Below, one piece after another: positions 17,537-27,870 of a DNA stretch of 64,000 nucleotides. The position numbers and the translations under genes are program-made. Location of the stretch: assembly GCF_024400215.1 (NCBI RefSeq), contig NZ_CP053748.1, forward strand, positions 2,728,001 through 2,792,000, given 5' to 3'. Below the pieces are notes generated by a model. The model was given only the letters and a program-made list of their open reading frames with translations, ran no database searches and had not been told where the DNA came from. Positions within the stretch are counted from its first letter, which is position 1; every line of letters starts with the position of its first letter. The stretch comes from Massilia sp. erpn (GTDB lineage Bacteria; Pseudomonadota; Gammaproteobacteria; Burkholderiales; Burkholderiaceae_D).

Positions 17537-18097
17537 ATGGCCAGCGCGCACGGGGACGGGGCGGAAGCACCGGACGGCGCCGAGCGCCGCAGCCGGCTGC
17601 GCCAGTACCAGGTGCAGCTGCTGGAGCGCATGCAGGCGGCCAGCGGCGGCGAGGGCAATGCCGGCCGCGAGCTGGGCGTGCAGGCCGGCGCGCTGCGCGG
17701 CCTGCTGGACCTGACCCAGATCGGCGAGATCGTGCCTTGTCAGGCGCTGACGCCGGTGCCGCTGGCGCAGGACTGGTATCTGGGTCTGGCCAATATCCGC
17801 GGCAATCTGACCGGGGTGGTCGACCTGGCGCGCTACCTGGGCGAAGCGCCCTGCGCGCCTGAGGCGGACAGCCGCTTTATCACCTTCGCGCCGGCCCTGG
17901 GCTATAACTGCGCCCTGCTGGTGGTGCGCGTGCTGGGCCTGCGCCGGCTGGACGAGATGCGCGAGGGCGCCGCGGCGGCGGCCGATGCCCAGCCCTGGTG
18001 CGCGCAGCAGTTCGAGGATAAGGAAAACCAGGTCTGGACCCGCCTGGATCTGGGCCTGCTGGTGCGCGAGGCGCGCTTCCAGCAGGCGGGTAGATAA
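17537..18097 (+). CDS. pilI: PilI, CheW-like adaptor
   Basis: The 186-residue protein has a CheW-type fold: GEIVPCQALTPVPLAQDWYLGLANIRGNL is split across the core, with GNLTGVVDLARYLG as the conserved strand-turn. It should bridge the PilJ receptor and the ChpA kinase. The first 35 residues are a charged extension. ATG 17537 follows the pilH stop after one base, so translation is probably coupled. Confidence 0.85.
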   Translation: MASAHGDGAEAPDGAERRSRLRQYQVQLLERMQAASGGEGNAGRELGVQAGALRGLLDLTQIGEIVPCQALTPVPLAQDWYLGLANIRGNLTGVVDLARYLGEAPCAPEADSRFITFAPALGYNCALLVVRVLGLRRLDEMREGAAAAADAQPWCAQQFEDKENQVWTRLDLGLLVREARFQQAGR

Positions 18098-18145
18098 GAA
18101 AACCGCCACAGGCGGCGCCATACCAAGTAACCGGGGGATGCTGTA

Positions 18146-20458
18146 ATGGTATTCAAGATATTCCCGCGCTCCACGGCGGGCAGCGCCGAGCCAGCGCCCA
18201 ATTCGGAATTCGCCGGTTATGGCGACGGCAACTCGCAGTTCGGCCATACCGCCCCGCTGCCGGAGGCGGGCGCACCGGCGGCCGCCGAGGACAGCGAAGC
18301 GCCGCTGCGCCTGCGCGACGCCATTCGCCGCCGTGGCCCGGCGCCGGTGGCCGATACCGGCCCCGATTTCAAGCTGCCCCTGATCGGCCACCTGGCGCCG
18401 CAGCGCCAGTTAAGCATCCTCTCCAGCGCCCTGGCACTGAGCCTGGCCTTGAGCGTTGCCTTTGTCGCCCTGTATGCGCATGAAGGCACGCTCAGTTCCA
18501 CCCGCACCCAGATCGCGGGCGACGCCCTGATGCACTCGCAGCGCATCGGCAAGGCTGCGCCGAACGCGGTGGAAGGCAATGCCGAAGCCTTTCGCCAGCT
18601 GGAAGAGAGCCGGCGCGAACTGAATCACGCCTTCTCCCTGATGAGCAGCGGCGGCAGCTACGGCGGCCGCAGCGTGGGCGCCGCGCCGGCCGCGCTGGAA
18701 GCCACGTTGGCCCAGGCGCGCCGCGGCTGGGCGGAGTCGGACAAGGCGGCGGAAACCATCCTGCGCCTGAAGCCGGAATTGAGCGGCGTCGATAAAACCC
18801 TGCATAGCCTGAACGCCATGTCGCCCGAGCTGCTGGCCCTGAGCGAGGAAATCAGCTCGCTCAAGCTGCAGCGCGGTGGCAATGCGCGCGAGCTGGCGGC
18901 GCTGGGCAAGCTGTCCATGCTGACCCAGCGCATGAGCCGCGGCGCCAGCGAATTCCTGACGGCCGGCGGCATCAGTTCGGAAACGGCTTTCCAGCTGGGA
19001 CGCGATACCACGGTCTTCCGCAATACGGTCGATGGTTTCCTGAACGGCAGCGACACCTTGCAGCTGCCGGCCACGCGCGACGCCGAGCTGCGCGAAAAAC
19101 TGAGCCTGCTCAAAGGGCGCTTCGAGGAATACCAGGCCATGGTCGGTTCGATCCTGAACCGCCTGGATAAATTCACCGCCGCCAAAAGCGCCGAACAACT
19201 GATCTTCAGCCGCAACGAGAATCTGCGGCAAAGCCTGACAGTGCTGCAAAGCGCCTTTCGCGCGGAGCAGGAATCGCTGAATTACAGCTTCTGGCTGATG
19301 GTGGCGGGCGGCATGCTGACGCTGCTCTCGGCGGCGGCCATCGGCCGTGTGCTGCTGCAGGACTCGCACGCCCGCACGCGCGGCGCCGACCGCCGCCGCA
19401 AGGAGGCCGAGGCCATGCGCCTGCAGGCGCAGCAGAAGGAGGAAGAGGCCAAGGCCATGAACGCGCAGAACCAGGCGGCGATCCTGCGCCTGATGAACGA
19501 GCTGCAGGAAGTGGCGGACGGCGACCTGACGGTGCAGGCCACCGTGTCCGAGGACATCACCGGCGCCATCGCCGATTCGGTCAACTACACGGTGGAGGAG
19601 CTGCGCGGCCTGGTGGGCCGGGTGACGGTGACGGCCGAGCAGGTGACGTCGGCCTCCACCCATGCGCAAGGCATTTCCAGCGACCTGCTGCTCGCCTCGC
19701 AGCAGCAGTCGCGCGAAATCCAGGACGCCAGCTCCACCGTGGTGAAGATGGCCAACGAAATCACCGAAGTCTCCAAATCGGCTTCCGAGTCGGCCGATGT
19801 GGCGCGCCAGTCGGTGGCGGCGGCGCGCCAGGGCGCGACGGCGGTGCAAAATGCCATCAAGGGCATGAACGAAATCCGCGAGCAGATCCAGGAAACCTCC
19901 AAGCGCATCAAGCGCCTGGGCGAATCCTCGCAGGAGATCGGCGAAATCACCGAACTGATTTCCGACATCACCGAGCAGACCAATGTGCTGGCGCTGAACG
20001 CCGCCATCCAGGCCGCGTCGGCGGGCGAGGCGGGGCGCGGCTTCTCGGTGGTGGCGGAGGAAGTGCAGCGCCTGGCCGAGCGTTCGGCCGGCGCGGCCAA
20101 GCAGATCGGCGCCCTGGTGCGCACCATCCAGACCGACACCCACGACGCCGTGGCGGCGATGGAAAAATCGACCCAGGGCGTGGTCGAAGGCGCGCGCCTG
20201 TCCGACGCGGCCGGCGCGGCGCTGGAAGACATCTCGCAAGTGTCGAACCGTCTGGCGGAGCTGATCCAGGGCATTTCGCGCGCCACCGGCATGCAGGCGA
20301 CATCGGCCAGCGGCGTGGCGCACAATATCCAGCACATCCTGCAGGTCACGGAACAGGCCAAGGATGGCACGCAGCAGACCGCGCAATCGGTGCGCAAGCT
20401 GTCGGTGCTGGCGCAGGAACTGAAAAACTCGGTATCGCGTTTCCGTATTACTTCTTGA
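18146..20458 (+). CDS. pilJ: PilJ, methyl-accepting chemotaxis protein of the type IV pilus system
   Basis: The 770-residue protein has a cytoplasmic Pro/Ala-rich N-terminus of about 90 residues. A first membrane span lies at about 92-112, a periplasmic PilJ sensor domain follows, and a second span lies at about 377-400. A HAMP-like linker leads to a C-terminal signalling domain with [21 protein letters not shown] and [17 protein letters not shown]. It signals to ChpA through PilI. The long N-terminal extension before the first span is longer than usual. Confidence 0.92.
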   Translation: MVFKIFPRSTAGSAEPAPNSEFAGYGDGNSQFGHTAPLPEAGAPAAAEDSEAPLRLRDAIRRRGPAPVADTGPDFKLPLIGHLAPQRQLSILSSALALSLALSVAFVALYAHEGTLSSTRTQIAGDALMHSQRIGKAAPNAVEGNAEAFRQLEESRRELNHAFSLMSSGGSYGGRSVGAAPAALEATLAQARRGWAESDKAAETILRLKPELSGVDKTLHSLNAMSPELLALSEEISSLKLQRGGNARELAALGKLSMLTQRMSRGASEFLTAGGISSETAFQLGRDTTVFRNTVDGFLNGSDTLQLPATRDAELREKLSLLKGRFEEYQAMVGSILNRLDKFTAAKSAEQLIFSRNENLRQSLTVLQSAFRAEQESLNYSFWLMVAGGMLTLLSAAAIGRVLLQDSHARTRGADRRRKEAEAMRLQAQQKEEEAKAMNAQNQAAILRLMNELQEVADGDLTVQATVSEDITGAIADSVNYTVEELRGLVGRVTVTAEQVTSASTHAQGISSDLLLASQQQSREIQDASSTVVKMANEITEVSKSASESADVARQSVAAARQGATAVQNAIKGMNEIREQIQETSKRIKRLGESSQEIGEITELISDITEQTNVLALNAAIQAASAGEAGRGFSVVAEEVQRLAERSAGAAKQIGALVRTIQTDTHDAVAAMEKSTQGVVEGARLSDAAGAALEDISQVSNRLAELIQGISRATGMQATSASGVAHNIQHILQVTEQAKDGTQQTAQSVRKLSVLAQELKNSVSRFRITS

Positions 20459-20465
20459 GGCAAGA

Positions 20466-23400
20466 ATGAGCAGAACTGATCTTCCCTATAGCGCAACGCC
20501 GCAATTCGACACCGGCCCGCTGTCATGGGTCATGGTGGAAATCCGCGAGGCGCTGGGGCGGTCAAGGACGGCGCTGTTCGAAGCCGGGGGTAGGGAGGCG
20601 GAAGACCTGGCCACCGCCCTGCAGCATGCCAAGTCGCATCTGCACCAGGCGCATGGCGCCCTGCAGATGGTCGATGTGGATGGCGTGGTGGTGCTCACCG
20701 AACTGGCCGAGCAGGTGCTGGATCGCTTCAAGGCCGGCACGCTCAAATGCAATACCGACCATGTGCAGACGGTGGCGAACCTGTATCAGGCTTTGACCGA
20801 ATTTCTGCAGGAGCTGCTGGAAGGCGAGCCGCTGCAGCCGGTGCGCCTGTTCCCCTGGTACCGCGAGGCGCAGGCCATGCTGGGCGCGGAGCGCGTGCAT
20901 CCGGCCGACCTGTTCTTCCTCGATCTCTCGCCGCGCGCCGCCTTGTCGGCCGCTGCGCCGGATGCCGCCGCCCCAGATTACACGGCCCTGCGCCAGCGCT
21001 TCGAGCGCGCGCTGCTGCCCTATCTGAAAGCGCCCGACGCCGCCGCCCAGATGGCGCAGGCCGCCGCGCTGCAGGATGCCGTGGCCGCCGTCGCCGACGC
21101 TCAGCAGGAACCGCAGGCGCGCGCCTTTTGGCTGGCGCAGCAGGCTTTCGCCGAAATGGTGGCCGGCGGCCAGCTGGAAAGCGGCCTGTATGTGAAGCAG
21201 CTGTTTGGCCTGATCAATCTGCAACTGCGCCGCCAGTCGCAAGGCAATATGGCCTTGCCCGATGGCCTGCTGCGCGACGCCCTGTTCTTCGTTGCCGCAG
21301 CCGATGCCGCCAGCCTGCCGCCGCTGGCGCAGCAGCTGCACCATGCGTATGCGCTGGAGCGCATGGTGCCGCGCGATTACGAGACGCGCCGCTATGGCCA
21401 GCTCGATCAGGAAGCGCTGGCGCGCGGGCGCGAAGGCATGCAGCAGGCGCAAGCCGCCTGGCGCAGGCTGGAGCAGGCCAGCGGCGATGCGGCCCTCAAT
21501 GATGAATTTGGACAGGCTTTGGCAATCGTGGGCGCAGCCGGCAGCAAGCTTGGTCTGCCTGCGTTGGCGACCCTGATGCGCCAGCTGGCCGATGTCGCCA
21601 ACAGCGCCGCCACGGTCGGACGCAGTGAAGAACTGGGCCTGGAAATGGCGACGGCCCTGCTGTTCGCCGAACATGGCCTGGAACAGATCCGCCATCTGCC
21701 CGACGATTTCGCGGCCCATGCCGACACCATCGGCGCGCGCCTGCAAGCCCTGTTGTCCGGCCAGACTCCGCCCCAGCCCGCGCAATGGCAGGGCAGCCTG
21801 GCGCGCCGCATGCAGCAGGACGATACGGTGGCGGCCTTGTCGACGGAGATGAAGACCGGCCTGCGCCAAGTGGAAAAAGTGCTGGACGATTATTACGTCG
21901 ACCCCGCGCGCCGCGCCGAGCTGGCGCCGCTGGATGGCGTGCTGCACCAGCTGCAGGGCGCTTTGAGCCTGCTCGACCAGGACGACGCCGTGCGCGCCGC
22001 CCAGCATGTGCGGGCCGAAGTGCAGAAGCTGGCCGGCGGGCAGGACGATCCGGCGCAGGAGGCAAAACTGCTGGACCAGGTTGCGCAGAACGTCGGCGCG
22101 CTCGGCTTCTTCGTCGATACACTGGCGCAGAATCCGGCCGGCGCGCGCGAGCGTTTCAGCTTCGACGCAGAGCAGGGCAGTTTCCGCGCGGTCCCCTTCC
22201 GCAAGATGGCGGGGGCGGAATCGATCCCGGTGCTGGAAGAGGAAGTGGCGCCGCCCGCCACGCCGGTGCCGCCGCTCCCCGCGTCCGCCGTGCCGCCATC
22301 GGACGCGCAGAGCGAGGCGGGCGACGCCGCCATCGAAGCCGAACTGCTCGACATCTTCATCGCCGAGGCCCAGGACGTGCTGGCCTTTGTCGACGCCACG
22401 CTGGCCAAGCCGCGCGCCGAGGCGGGCAGCCTGGATCATCTGACGATGCTGCGCCGCTCCTTCCACACGCTGAAGGGCAGTGGCCGCATGGTGGGACTGA
22501 ACCATTTCGCCGATGCCGCAGGAGCGGTGGAGCGTACCATGAACCAGTGGCTGGCCGAGGAGCGTCCCGCCAGCGATGCGCTGTTTGCGCTGCTGGAACA
22601 CGCCGCCGCCGAACTGGGTGCCTGGGTCGGCGAACTGGTCGCCACTGGCGCCTCGCCGCGCAATGGCCTGGCCCTGATCGCCGCCGCCGGCCGCGTGCAG
22701 GCAGGCGGCGCCTTCGAGCTTGAGGCTGAACCGGCGTCCGAACCAGTGTCTGAACCCACGCCGGCAGAAGACGCCGTGAACGATGCTGGCGTTGAAGCGT
22801 CCGCCAGCGAAGGTGCGGGCGCGGCAGAGCCGCCACAGGAGAGCGCCGCGCCGCGCTCTGCGGTGACGGCGAACGGCAATGTGATCGGCTTCCCGGCAGC
22901 GACCACGCCGGCGGTCCAGCCGGGCGAGGACAATATCAAGTTCGTCGGCCGCCTGGCCATCCCTCTGCCGCTGTACAACATCTATCTGGCTGAAACCGAT
23001 GAAATCGTGCGCCTGCTGGCGCGCGATTTCGGCGAATGGCGCCACGAACCGCGCCGTCCGGTCAGCCCGGACGCCCTGCAGGCCGCGCATACCTTGGCCG
23101 GCACCTCGGCCACGGTCGGCTTCAAGGCGCTGCGCGAACTGGCGTATGCGCTGGAATCGACGCTGCTGGCCCTGCGCGCGCCCGCGCCCCAGCTCGACCA
23201 TGCACAGCACGACCTGCTCGACTTCTCGGTGGAGCGTGTACGCCAGATGCTGCAAAGCTTTGCCGCCGCCGACATGCCGCCCGAACAGCCGGAGCTGATC
23301 GCCGCCCTCGGCAAGCTGCAGGCCGAACTGGCCAGCCCGGCCCGCACCGGCGCGGAACTCGACGCCCGGCTCGACTCCCTGCTGGCCGATAGCGAAGGCG

Positions 23401-26126
23401 CGGGATTGCCGCAACCTGTTCCCGGCATGGCCGAATATGCCATGCCGGTGGAGTCGCCGCTGGAAGAAACCCAGGTTCCAGCACCCTCCGCCGAGGATGA
23501 ATTGGCGGCCCGCCTCGACGCGCTGTTCACCGACACTTACCACAGCCTGATCGCCAGCCCGCCACCGGCCCCGGAGCGCGCCGAACGCCCGGCCGCACCG
23601 GCTGTCAGCGCCGCCGCCAGTGACGATATCGACGATCTGTTCGCCTCCGCCTTCGACGACAGCTTCGCGCCCGTCGCGCCGCTGGAGGCAGCCGAGCTGG
23701 CGCCTTTGAGCGAGCACGCTGCCGGACCTGCATCGCTGCCGCCTGAGGCGCTGGATGCTGCACCGGCCGACATTCCGGCCGGCACTGGGCCCGGGACCGA
23801 TTCCGACGTCGATTCCGAAGTCGAAGTGCTGGCGCTGCCCGGCGCGCCGGCCGAATTGGCGGTGCCCGCTCCCGGCAGCTTCCAGGACGAAATCGATGCC
23901 GACCTGCTGCCGGTCTTCCTCGAAGAAGGCGCCGACCTGCTGCCGCAAATTGGCGAAGCGCTGCGCACCTGGCAGCACAATCCCGCCGATTTCAGCCACG
24001 CCCAGATGCTGCAGCGCGTGCTGCACACGGTGAAAGGCAGCGCCCGCATGGCCGGCGCCATGCGCCTCGGCCAGCACGCCCATGAAATCGAAACCCATAT
24101 CGAAAACATGGTGCATGCGGGCAGCGCCACGCCGCATGCGTTTGAAGAGCTGCTGGCCCACTACGACCACGCCCTGCTGCTGTTCGAACAGCTGCAGGAT
24201 CCGGCCGCCGCGCAAGGTGCCACTGTGCAGCCGGGAGAGGCCGTGCCAGCTGGCGGCGGTGCGCCCGGCGCGCCGGAAAGTGCCGATGCCGCCTCCGACG
24301 TCGCCGCCAAAACGCCGCTGGTGCGGGTGCGCGCCGACATCCTCGACCGGCTGGTGAACCAGGCCGGCGAAGTGTCGATCAGCCGCTCGCGCCTGGAAAA
24401 CGAAGTCGGCTCCCTGCGCGCCTCCCTGAACGACTTCTCGGAAAACCTGAACCGCCTGCGCCGCCAGTTGCGCGAGGTGGAAATGCAGGCCGAATCGCAG
24501 ATCGCCTCGCGCATGTCGATTTCCGGCGAGCGAGAATTCGATCCGCTGGAATTTGACCGCTTCACCCGTCTGCAGGAGTTGACCCGCATGATGGCCGAAA
24601 GCGTGAACGACGTGGCGGCCTTCCATGAAAACCTGGGCCGCTCGGTGGAGGCGGCGAGCGGCGACCTGAATCAGCAGGCACGCATGACGCGCGAGCTGCA
24701 GCGCGACCTGATGCGGGTGCGCATGGTGCCTTTCGCCAGCATCTCGGAGCGCCTGTTCCGAGTCGCGCGCCAGAGCGCCAAGGAAGTCGACAAGCGCGTC
24801 AACCTGGATATCCGCGGCAGCGCAGTGGATATCGACCGCAGCGTGCTGGAACGCATGGCCGCGCCTTTCGAGCATCTGCTGCGCAACGCCATCGTGCATG
24901 GCGTGGAAACGCGCGAGCGGCGCGGCGCCGCGGGCAAGGAGGAAATCGGCGAGCTGCTGATCCAGGTCAGCCAGCAGGGCAACGAGGTGGTCATCGCATT
25001 CAGCGACGATGGCGCCGGCCTCGATCTGCAGCGCATCCGCGCCAAGGCGCGCAGCGTCGGCCTGCTGGGCGAGACGCAGGAAGTGAGCGACGCCGAAGCG
25101 GCCAATCTGATCTTCGAACCGGGCTTCTCCACCGCCGACACCCTGACCGAGCTGGCCGGGCGCGGCGTCGGCATGGACATCGTGCGCGCCGAGGCGCAAG
25201 CCCTGGGCGGGCGCATCGACACCATGAGCGAAAGCGGCAAGGGCGCGCGCTTCACCATCCATCTGCCGCTGACGCTGGCCGTGACCCAGGTGGTGTTGCT
25301 GTCGGCCGGCGGCCGCATGTACGCCCTGCCTTCGGTGCAGGTCGAGCAGGTGCTGCAGATGAAGGATGCGGCACTGGGCGAGGCCCAGGCCAAGGGCGAG
25401 CTGGTGCTGCATGGCCAGCACACCGCCTTGCACTATCTGCCCGCTCTGCTGGGCGGCGCGGCAGCGCGCATGCCGGCGCAGCGCTCGGCGCCGGTGCTGA
25501 TGTTGCGCAATGGCGGCGAAAAGCTGGCCCTGCATGTGGACGAGGTGCTGGGCAACCGCGAGGTGGTGATCAAGAATATCGGCCCGCAACTGGCGCGCAT
25601 GCCCGGCATTGCTGGGGCCACGGTGCTGGGTTCGGGTGAGATCGTGCTGATCCTCAATCCCCTGGCCTTGGCGCAGCATCTGGCCCAGCATCCCGAGCTG
25701 CGCGGCGAGTATGCCGAAGCGGCGGGTAGCGTGGCGGCGGGGGCGGGCGAACGGCCGGGATGCACCGTCATGGTGGTCGACGACTCGCTCACCGTGCGCA
25801 AGGTCACGCAGCGCCTGCTGGAACGCGAGGGCTACCAGGTGGTGCTGGCCAAGGATGGGGTGGATGCGCTGGAGCAGATGCAGGAGCTGCGCCCCGACAT
25901 GATGCTGGTCGATATCGAAATGCCGCGCATGGATGGTTTCGACCTCACGCGCAATGTGCGCGGCGACGCCCGCACGCGCGACATCCCTATCATCATGATC
26001 ACGTCGCGCAGCGCCGACAAGCACCGCAACTACGCCATGGAGCTGGGTGTGAATGCCTACTTTGGCAAGCCCTACCAGGAAGCCGTTCTATTGAGTGCTA
26101 TTGCCGGCCTGCTGCCGGCGGCTTGA
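20466..26126 (+). CDS. chpA: ChpA/PilL hybrid chemotaxis histidine kinase
   Basis: The 1886-residue protein is the kinase of the Pil-Chp system. The N-terminus (about 1-600) resembles FimL/ChpA non-phosphorylatable modules. Histidine phosphotransfer modules follow at H667 (FHTLKGSGRM), H875 (AHTLAGTSATVG, atypical because the lysine is alanine) and H1187 (LHTVKGSARMAG). A CheA dimerisation/kinase core has its N-box at N1474 and G-box DDGAG at about D1514. A CheW-like domain (about 1610-1740) and a C-terminal receiver with D1816 (LVDIEMP) complete it. Acidic Ala/Pro linkers separate the modules. It follows pilJ by 7 bases. Confidence 0.94.
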   Translation: MSRTDLPYSATPQFDTGPLSWVMVEIREALGRSRTALFEAGGREAEDLATALQHAKSHLHQAHGALQMVDVDGVVVLTELAEQVLDRFKAGTLKCNTDHVQTVANLYQALTEFLQELLEGEPLQPVRLFPWYREAQAMLGAERVHPADLFFLDLSPRAALSAAAPDAAAPDYTALRQRFERALLPYLKAPDAAAQMAQAAALQDAVAAVADAQQEPQARAFWLAQQAFAEMVAGGQLESGLYVKQLFGLINLQLRRQSQGNMALPDGLLRDALFFVAAADAASLPPLAQQLHHAYALERMVPRDYETRRYGQLDQEALARGREGMQQAQAAWRRLEQASGDAALNDEFGQALAIVGAAGSKLGLPALATLMRQLADVANSAATVGRSEELGLEMATALLFAEHGLEQIRHLPDDFAAHADTIGARLQALLSGQTPPQPAQWQGSLARRMQQDDTVAALSTEMKTGLRQVEKVLDDYYVDPARRAELAPLDGVLHQLQGALSLLDQDDAVRAAQHVRAEVQKLAGGQDDPAQEAKLLDQVAQNVGALGFFVDTLAQNPAGARERFSFDAEQGSFRAVPFRKMAGAESIPVLEEEVAPPATPVPPLPASAVPPSDAQSEAGDAAIEAELLDIFIAEAQDVLAFVDATLAKPRAEAGSLDHLTMLRRSFHTLKGSGRMVGLNHFADAAGAVERTMNQWLAEERPASDALFALLEHAAAELGAWVGELVATGASPRNGLALIAAAGRVQAGGAFELEAEPASEPVSEPTPAEDAVNDAGVEASASEGAGAAEPPQESAAPRSAVTANGNVIGFPAATTPAVQPGEDNIKFVGRLAIPLPLYNIYLAETDEIVRLLARDFGEWRHEPRRPVSPDALQAAHTLAGTSATVGFKALRELAYALESTLLALRAPAPQLDHAQHDLLDFSVERVRQMLQSFAAADMPPEQPELIAALGKLQAELASPARTGAELDARLDSLLADSEGAGLPQPVPGMAEYAMPVESPLEETQVPAPSAEDELAARLDALFTDTYHSLIASPPPAPERAERPAAPAVSAAASDDIDDLFASAFDDSFAPVAPLEAAELAPLSEHAAGPASLPPEALDAAPADIPAGTGPGTDSDVDSEVEVLALPGAPAELAVPAPGSFQDEIDADLLPVFLEEGADLLPQIGEALRTWQHNPADFSHAQMLQRVLHTVKGSARMAGAMRLGQHAHEIETHIENMVHAGSATPHAFEELLAHYDHALLLFEQLQDPAAAQGATVQPGEAVPAGGGAPGAPESADAASDVAAKTPLVRVRADILDRLVNQAGEVSISRSRLENEVGSLRASLNDFSENLNRLRRQLREVEMQAESQIASRMSISGEREFDPLEFDRFTRLQELTRMMAESVNDVAAFHENLGRSVEAASGDLNQQARMTRELQRDLMRVRMVPFASISERLFRVARQSAKEVDKRVNLDIRGSAVDIDRSVLERMAAPFEHLLRNAIVHGVETRERRGAAGKEEIGELLIQVSQQGNEVVIAFSDDGAGLDLQRIRAKARSVGLLGETQEVSDAEAANLIFEPGFSTADTLTELAGRGVGMDIVRAEAQALGGRIDTMSESGKGARFTIHLPLTLAVTQVVLLSAGGRMYALPSVQVEQVLQMKDAALGEAQAKGELVLHGQHTALHYLPALLGGAAARMPAQRSAPVLMLRNGGEKLALHVDEVLGNREVVIKNIGPQLARMPGIAGATVLGSGEIVLILNPLALAQHLAQHPELRGEYAEAAGSVAAGAGERPGCTVMVVDDSLTVRKVTQRLLEREGYQVVLAKDGVDALEQMQELRPDMMLVDIEMPRMDGFDLTRNVRGDARTRDIPIIMITSRSADKHRNYAMELGVNAYFGKPYQEAVLLSAIAGLLPAA

Positions 26127-26132
26127 ACAGGC

Positions 26133-27584
26133 TTAGGCCGGCGCCTTCACCACCGCATAGCGCTCCAGCGTGCGCTTGCGCGCCGCGTCGTGCTGCACGA
26201 TGGGTTCGGGATAATCGTGTCCCAGCTCGATGCCGCGCTGCGCCAGCAGCATGCGCGGCACCAGCCAGGGCGCGTGGATTTCCTTGTCCGACAGCTTGGC
26301 CAATTGCGGCAGGTAGCGCCGGATAAAGCGCCCCTCGGCATCGAACTTCTCCGACTGAGTGATCGGGTTGAAGATGCGGAAGTAGGGCTGGGCGTCGCAG
26401 CCCGAGGATGAAGCCCACTGCCAGCCGCCGTTATTGGCCGCCAGGTCGAAATCGTTCAGGTGCAGGGCGAAGTAAGCCTCGCCGCGCCGCCAGTCGATGC
26501 CCAGATCCTTGATCAGGAAGCAGGCGGCCACCATGCGCAGGCGGTTGTGCATATAGCCGGTCTGGTTGATCTGGGCCATGGCCGCGTCGACCAGCGGATA
26601 GCCGGTGCGGCCCTCGCACCAGGCGGCGAAAGCGGCATCGGCCGCGGGACCGGTTTCCCATTCGATCGCGTCATAGGCCGGCTTGAACGAGGAGCGCACC
26701 ACATGCGGATGCTGGTACAGGATCATCATGTAAAACTCGCGCCAGATCAGTTCCGACAGCCAGACCGCGCCGCCTTCCCCGGCCTGGCCGCGCGCCGACA
26801 GCTCGGCCACGCTGCGCACCAGGTGGCGGATCGACACCGTGCCAAAGCGCAGGTGCAGGGACAGGTAGGACGGCCCTTTCAACGCCGGGTAATCGCGTGC
26901 AAAGCCGTAGTCGGCCACGCGGCTCTGGAAGTTCTCGAACAGCGCGGCGCCGCCCGCCATGCCGGTGGGGATGGCCAGCTCGCTGAGATTACTGGGTTCG
27001 AACCCCAGTTCGGCCAGCGTGGGCAGCGTTCCCATGCCGGGCGCCAGGCTGGCGGCATACGGTTCGACCTGCCATGGCGCCAGGCAGGAAGGATCGGCCT
27101 GCATCTTTTTGAGCCAGGCGTTCTTGTAGGGCGTGAACACCGAAAACGGCGTGCCGGCCTGCGACAGCACCTCGTCCTTCTCGAAAATCACCTGGTCCTT
27201 GAAGCTGTGGAAGCTGCGGCCCTGCGCTGCCAGTGTGGCCGTGACGGCGGCGTCGCGCGCGATCGCCTGCGGCTCGTAATCGTGGTTGGCGAACACCGCC
27301 TGCGCGCCCAGCTCGGCCGCCAGCGCCGGAATCGCCGTGGCGGCGTCGGCATGGCGCACCAGCAGATGGCCGCCCAGCTGTTGTAAATCCGCACCCAGCT
27401 GCGCCACGCTGGCGTGGATGAAGTCGACGCGGCGGTCGCGCCGCGGCAAGCCGTCCAGGATCGCCTTGTCGAAGACAAAGACGCAAAACACGCGGCGGCT
27501 GCGGCGCAGCGCATGGTGCAGTGCAGCGTGGTCGAAGCTGCGCAAGTCGCGGCGGAACCAGACCAGAGTGGTGTCAAAAGCCAT
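26133..27584 (-). CDS. phrB: Deoxyribodipyrimidine photolyase
   Basis: PhrB repairs cyclobutane pyrimidine dimers using blue light and FAD. The 483-residue product opens MAFDTTLVWFRRDLRSFDHA with the antenna-chromophore Rossmann domain. Its C-terminal FAD domain contains MHNRLRMVAACFLIKDLG and LNDFDLAANNGGWQWASSSG. ATG 27584 gives the family N-terminus, and an in-frame ATG at 27602 is an alternative. It converges with chpA, with only 6 bases between the stops and no visible terminator. Confidence 0.95.
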   Translation of the reverse strand: MAFDTTLVWFRRDLRSFDHAALHHALRRSRRVFCVFVFDKAILDGLPRRDRRVDFIHASVAQLGADLQQLGGHLLVRHADAATAIPALAAELGAQAVFANHDYEPQAIARDAAVTATLAAQGRSFHSFKDQVIFEKDEVLSQAGTPFSVFTPYKNAWLKKMQADPSCLAPWQVEPYAASLAPGMGTLPTLAELGFEPSNLSELAIPTGMAGGAALFENFQSRVADYGFARDYPALKGPSYLSLHLRFGTVSIRHLVRSVAELSARGQAGEGGAVWLSELIWREFYMMILYQHPHVVRSSFKPAYDAIEWETGPAADAAFAAWCEGRTGYPLVDAAMAQINQTGYMHNRLRMVAACFLIKDLGIDWRRGEAYFALHLNDFDLAANNGGWQWASSSGCDAQPYFRIFNPITQSEKFDAEGRFIRRYLPQLAKLSDKEIHAPWLVPRMLLAQRGIELGHDYPEPIVQHDAARKRTLERYAVVKAPA

Positions 27585-27870
27585 ATTCAAGGAGTAAATC
27601 ATCTTGCAAGCCGGTTTTTTGCCGGCGGCGCCGCCCGGAAAGGGTGCAGCAGGGCGGCGGAAAAATGGCCAGGCCGGCAATTCATAGTAAACTGTCGGTG
27701 TATACGCAGCGGCCGCGTCGGCGCGGGCCGTGCGATATTACAGCAAAGCATACAGAAGAACACCCCGCAGCCTAGCAGAGAGAGCAAAGCGTATGAAGAA
27801 AAGCAAAGTCAGCACGACTCTACCTGTACCCGGCCTGTTACGCGAACCCCGCGACCCAGAGGAGCAAGCA

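Noticed and set aside
20562..26024. Minus-strand open frame of 1820 residues opposite chpA
   Set aside because: It mirrors the codon phase of chpA. The translation is His/Arg/Gln-rich without domain motifs, while the plus strand has complete Hpt, kinase, CheW and receiver motifs. This is a normal by-product of high GC content.
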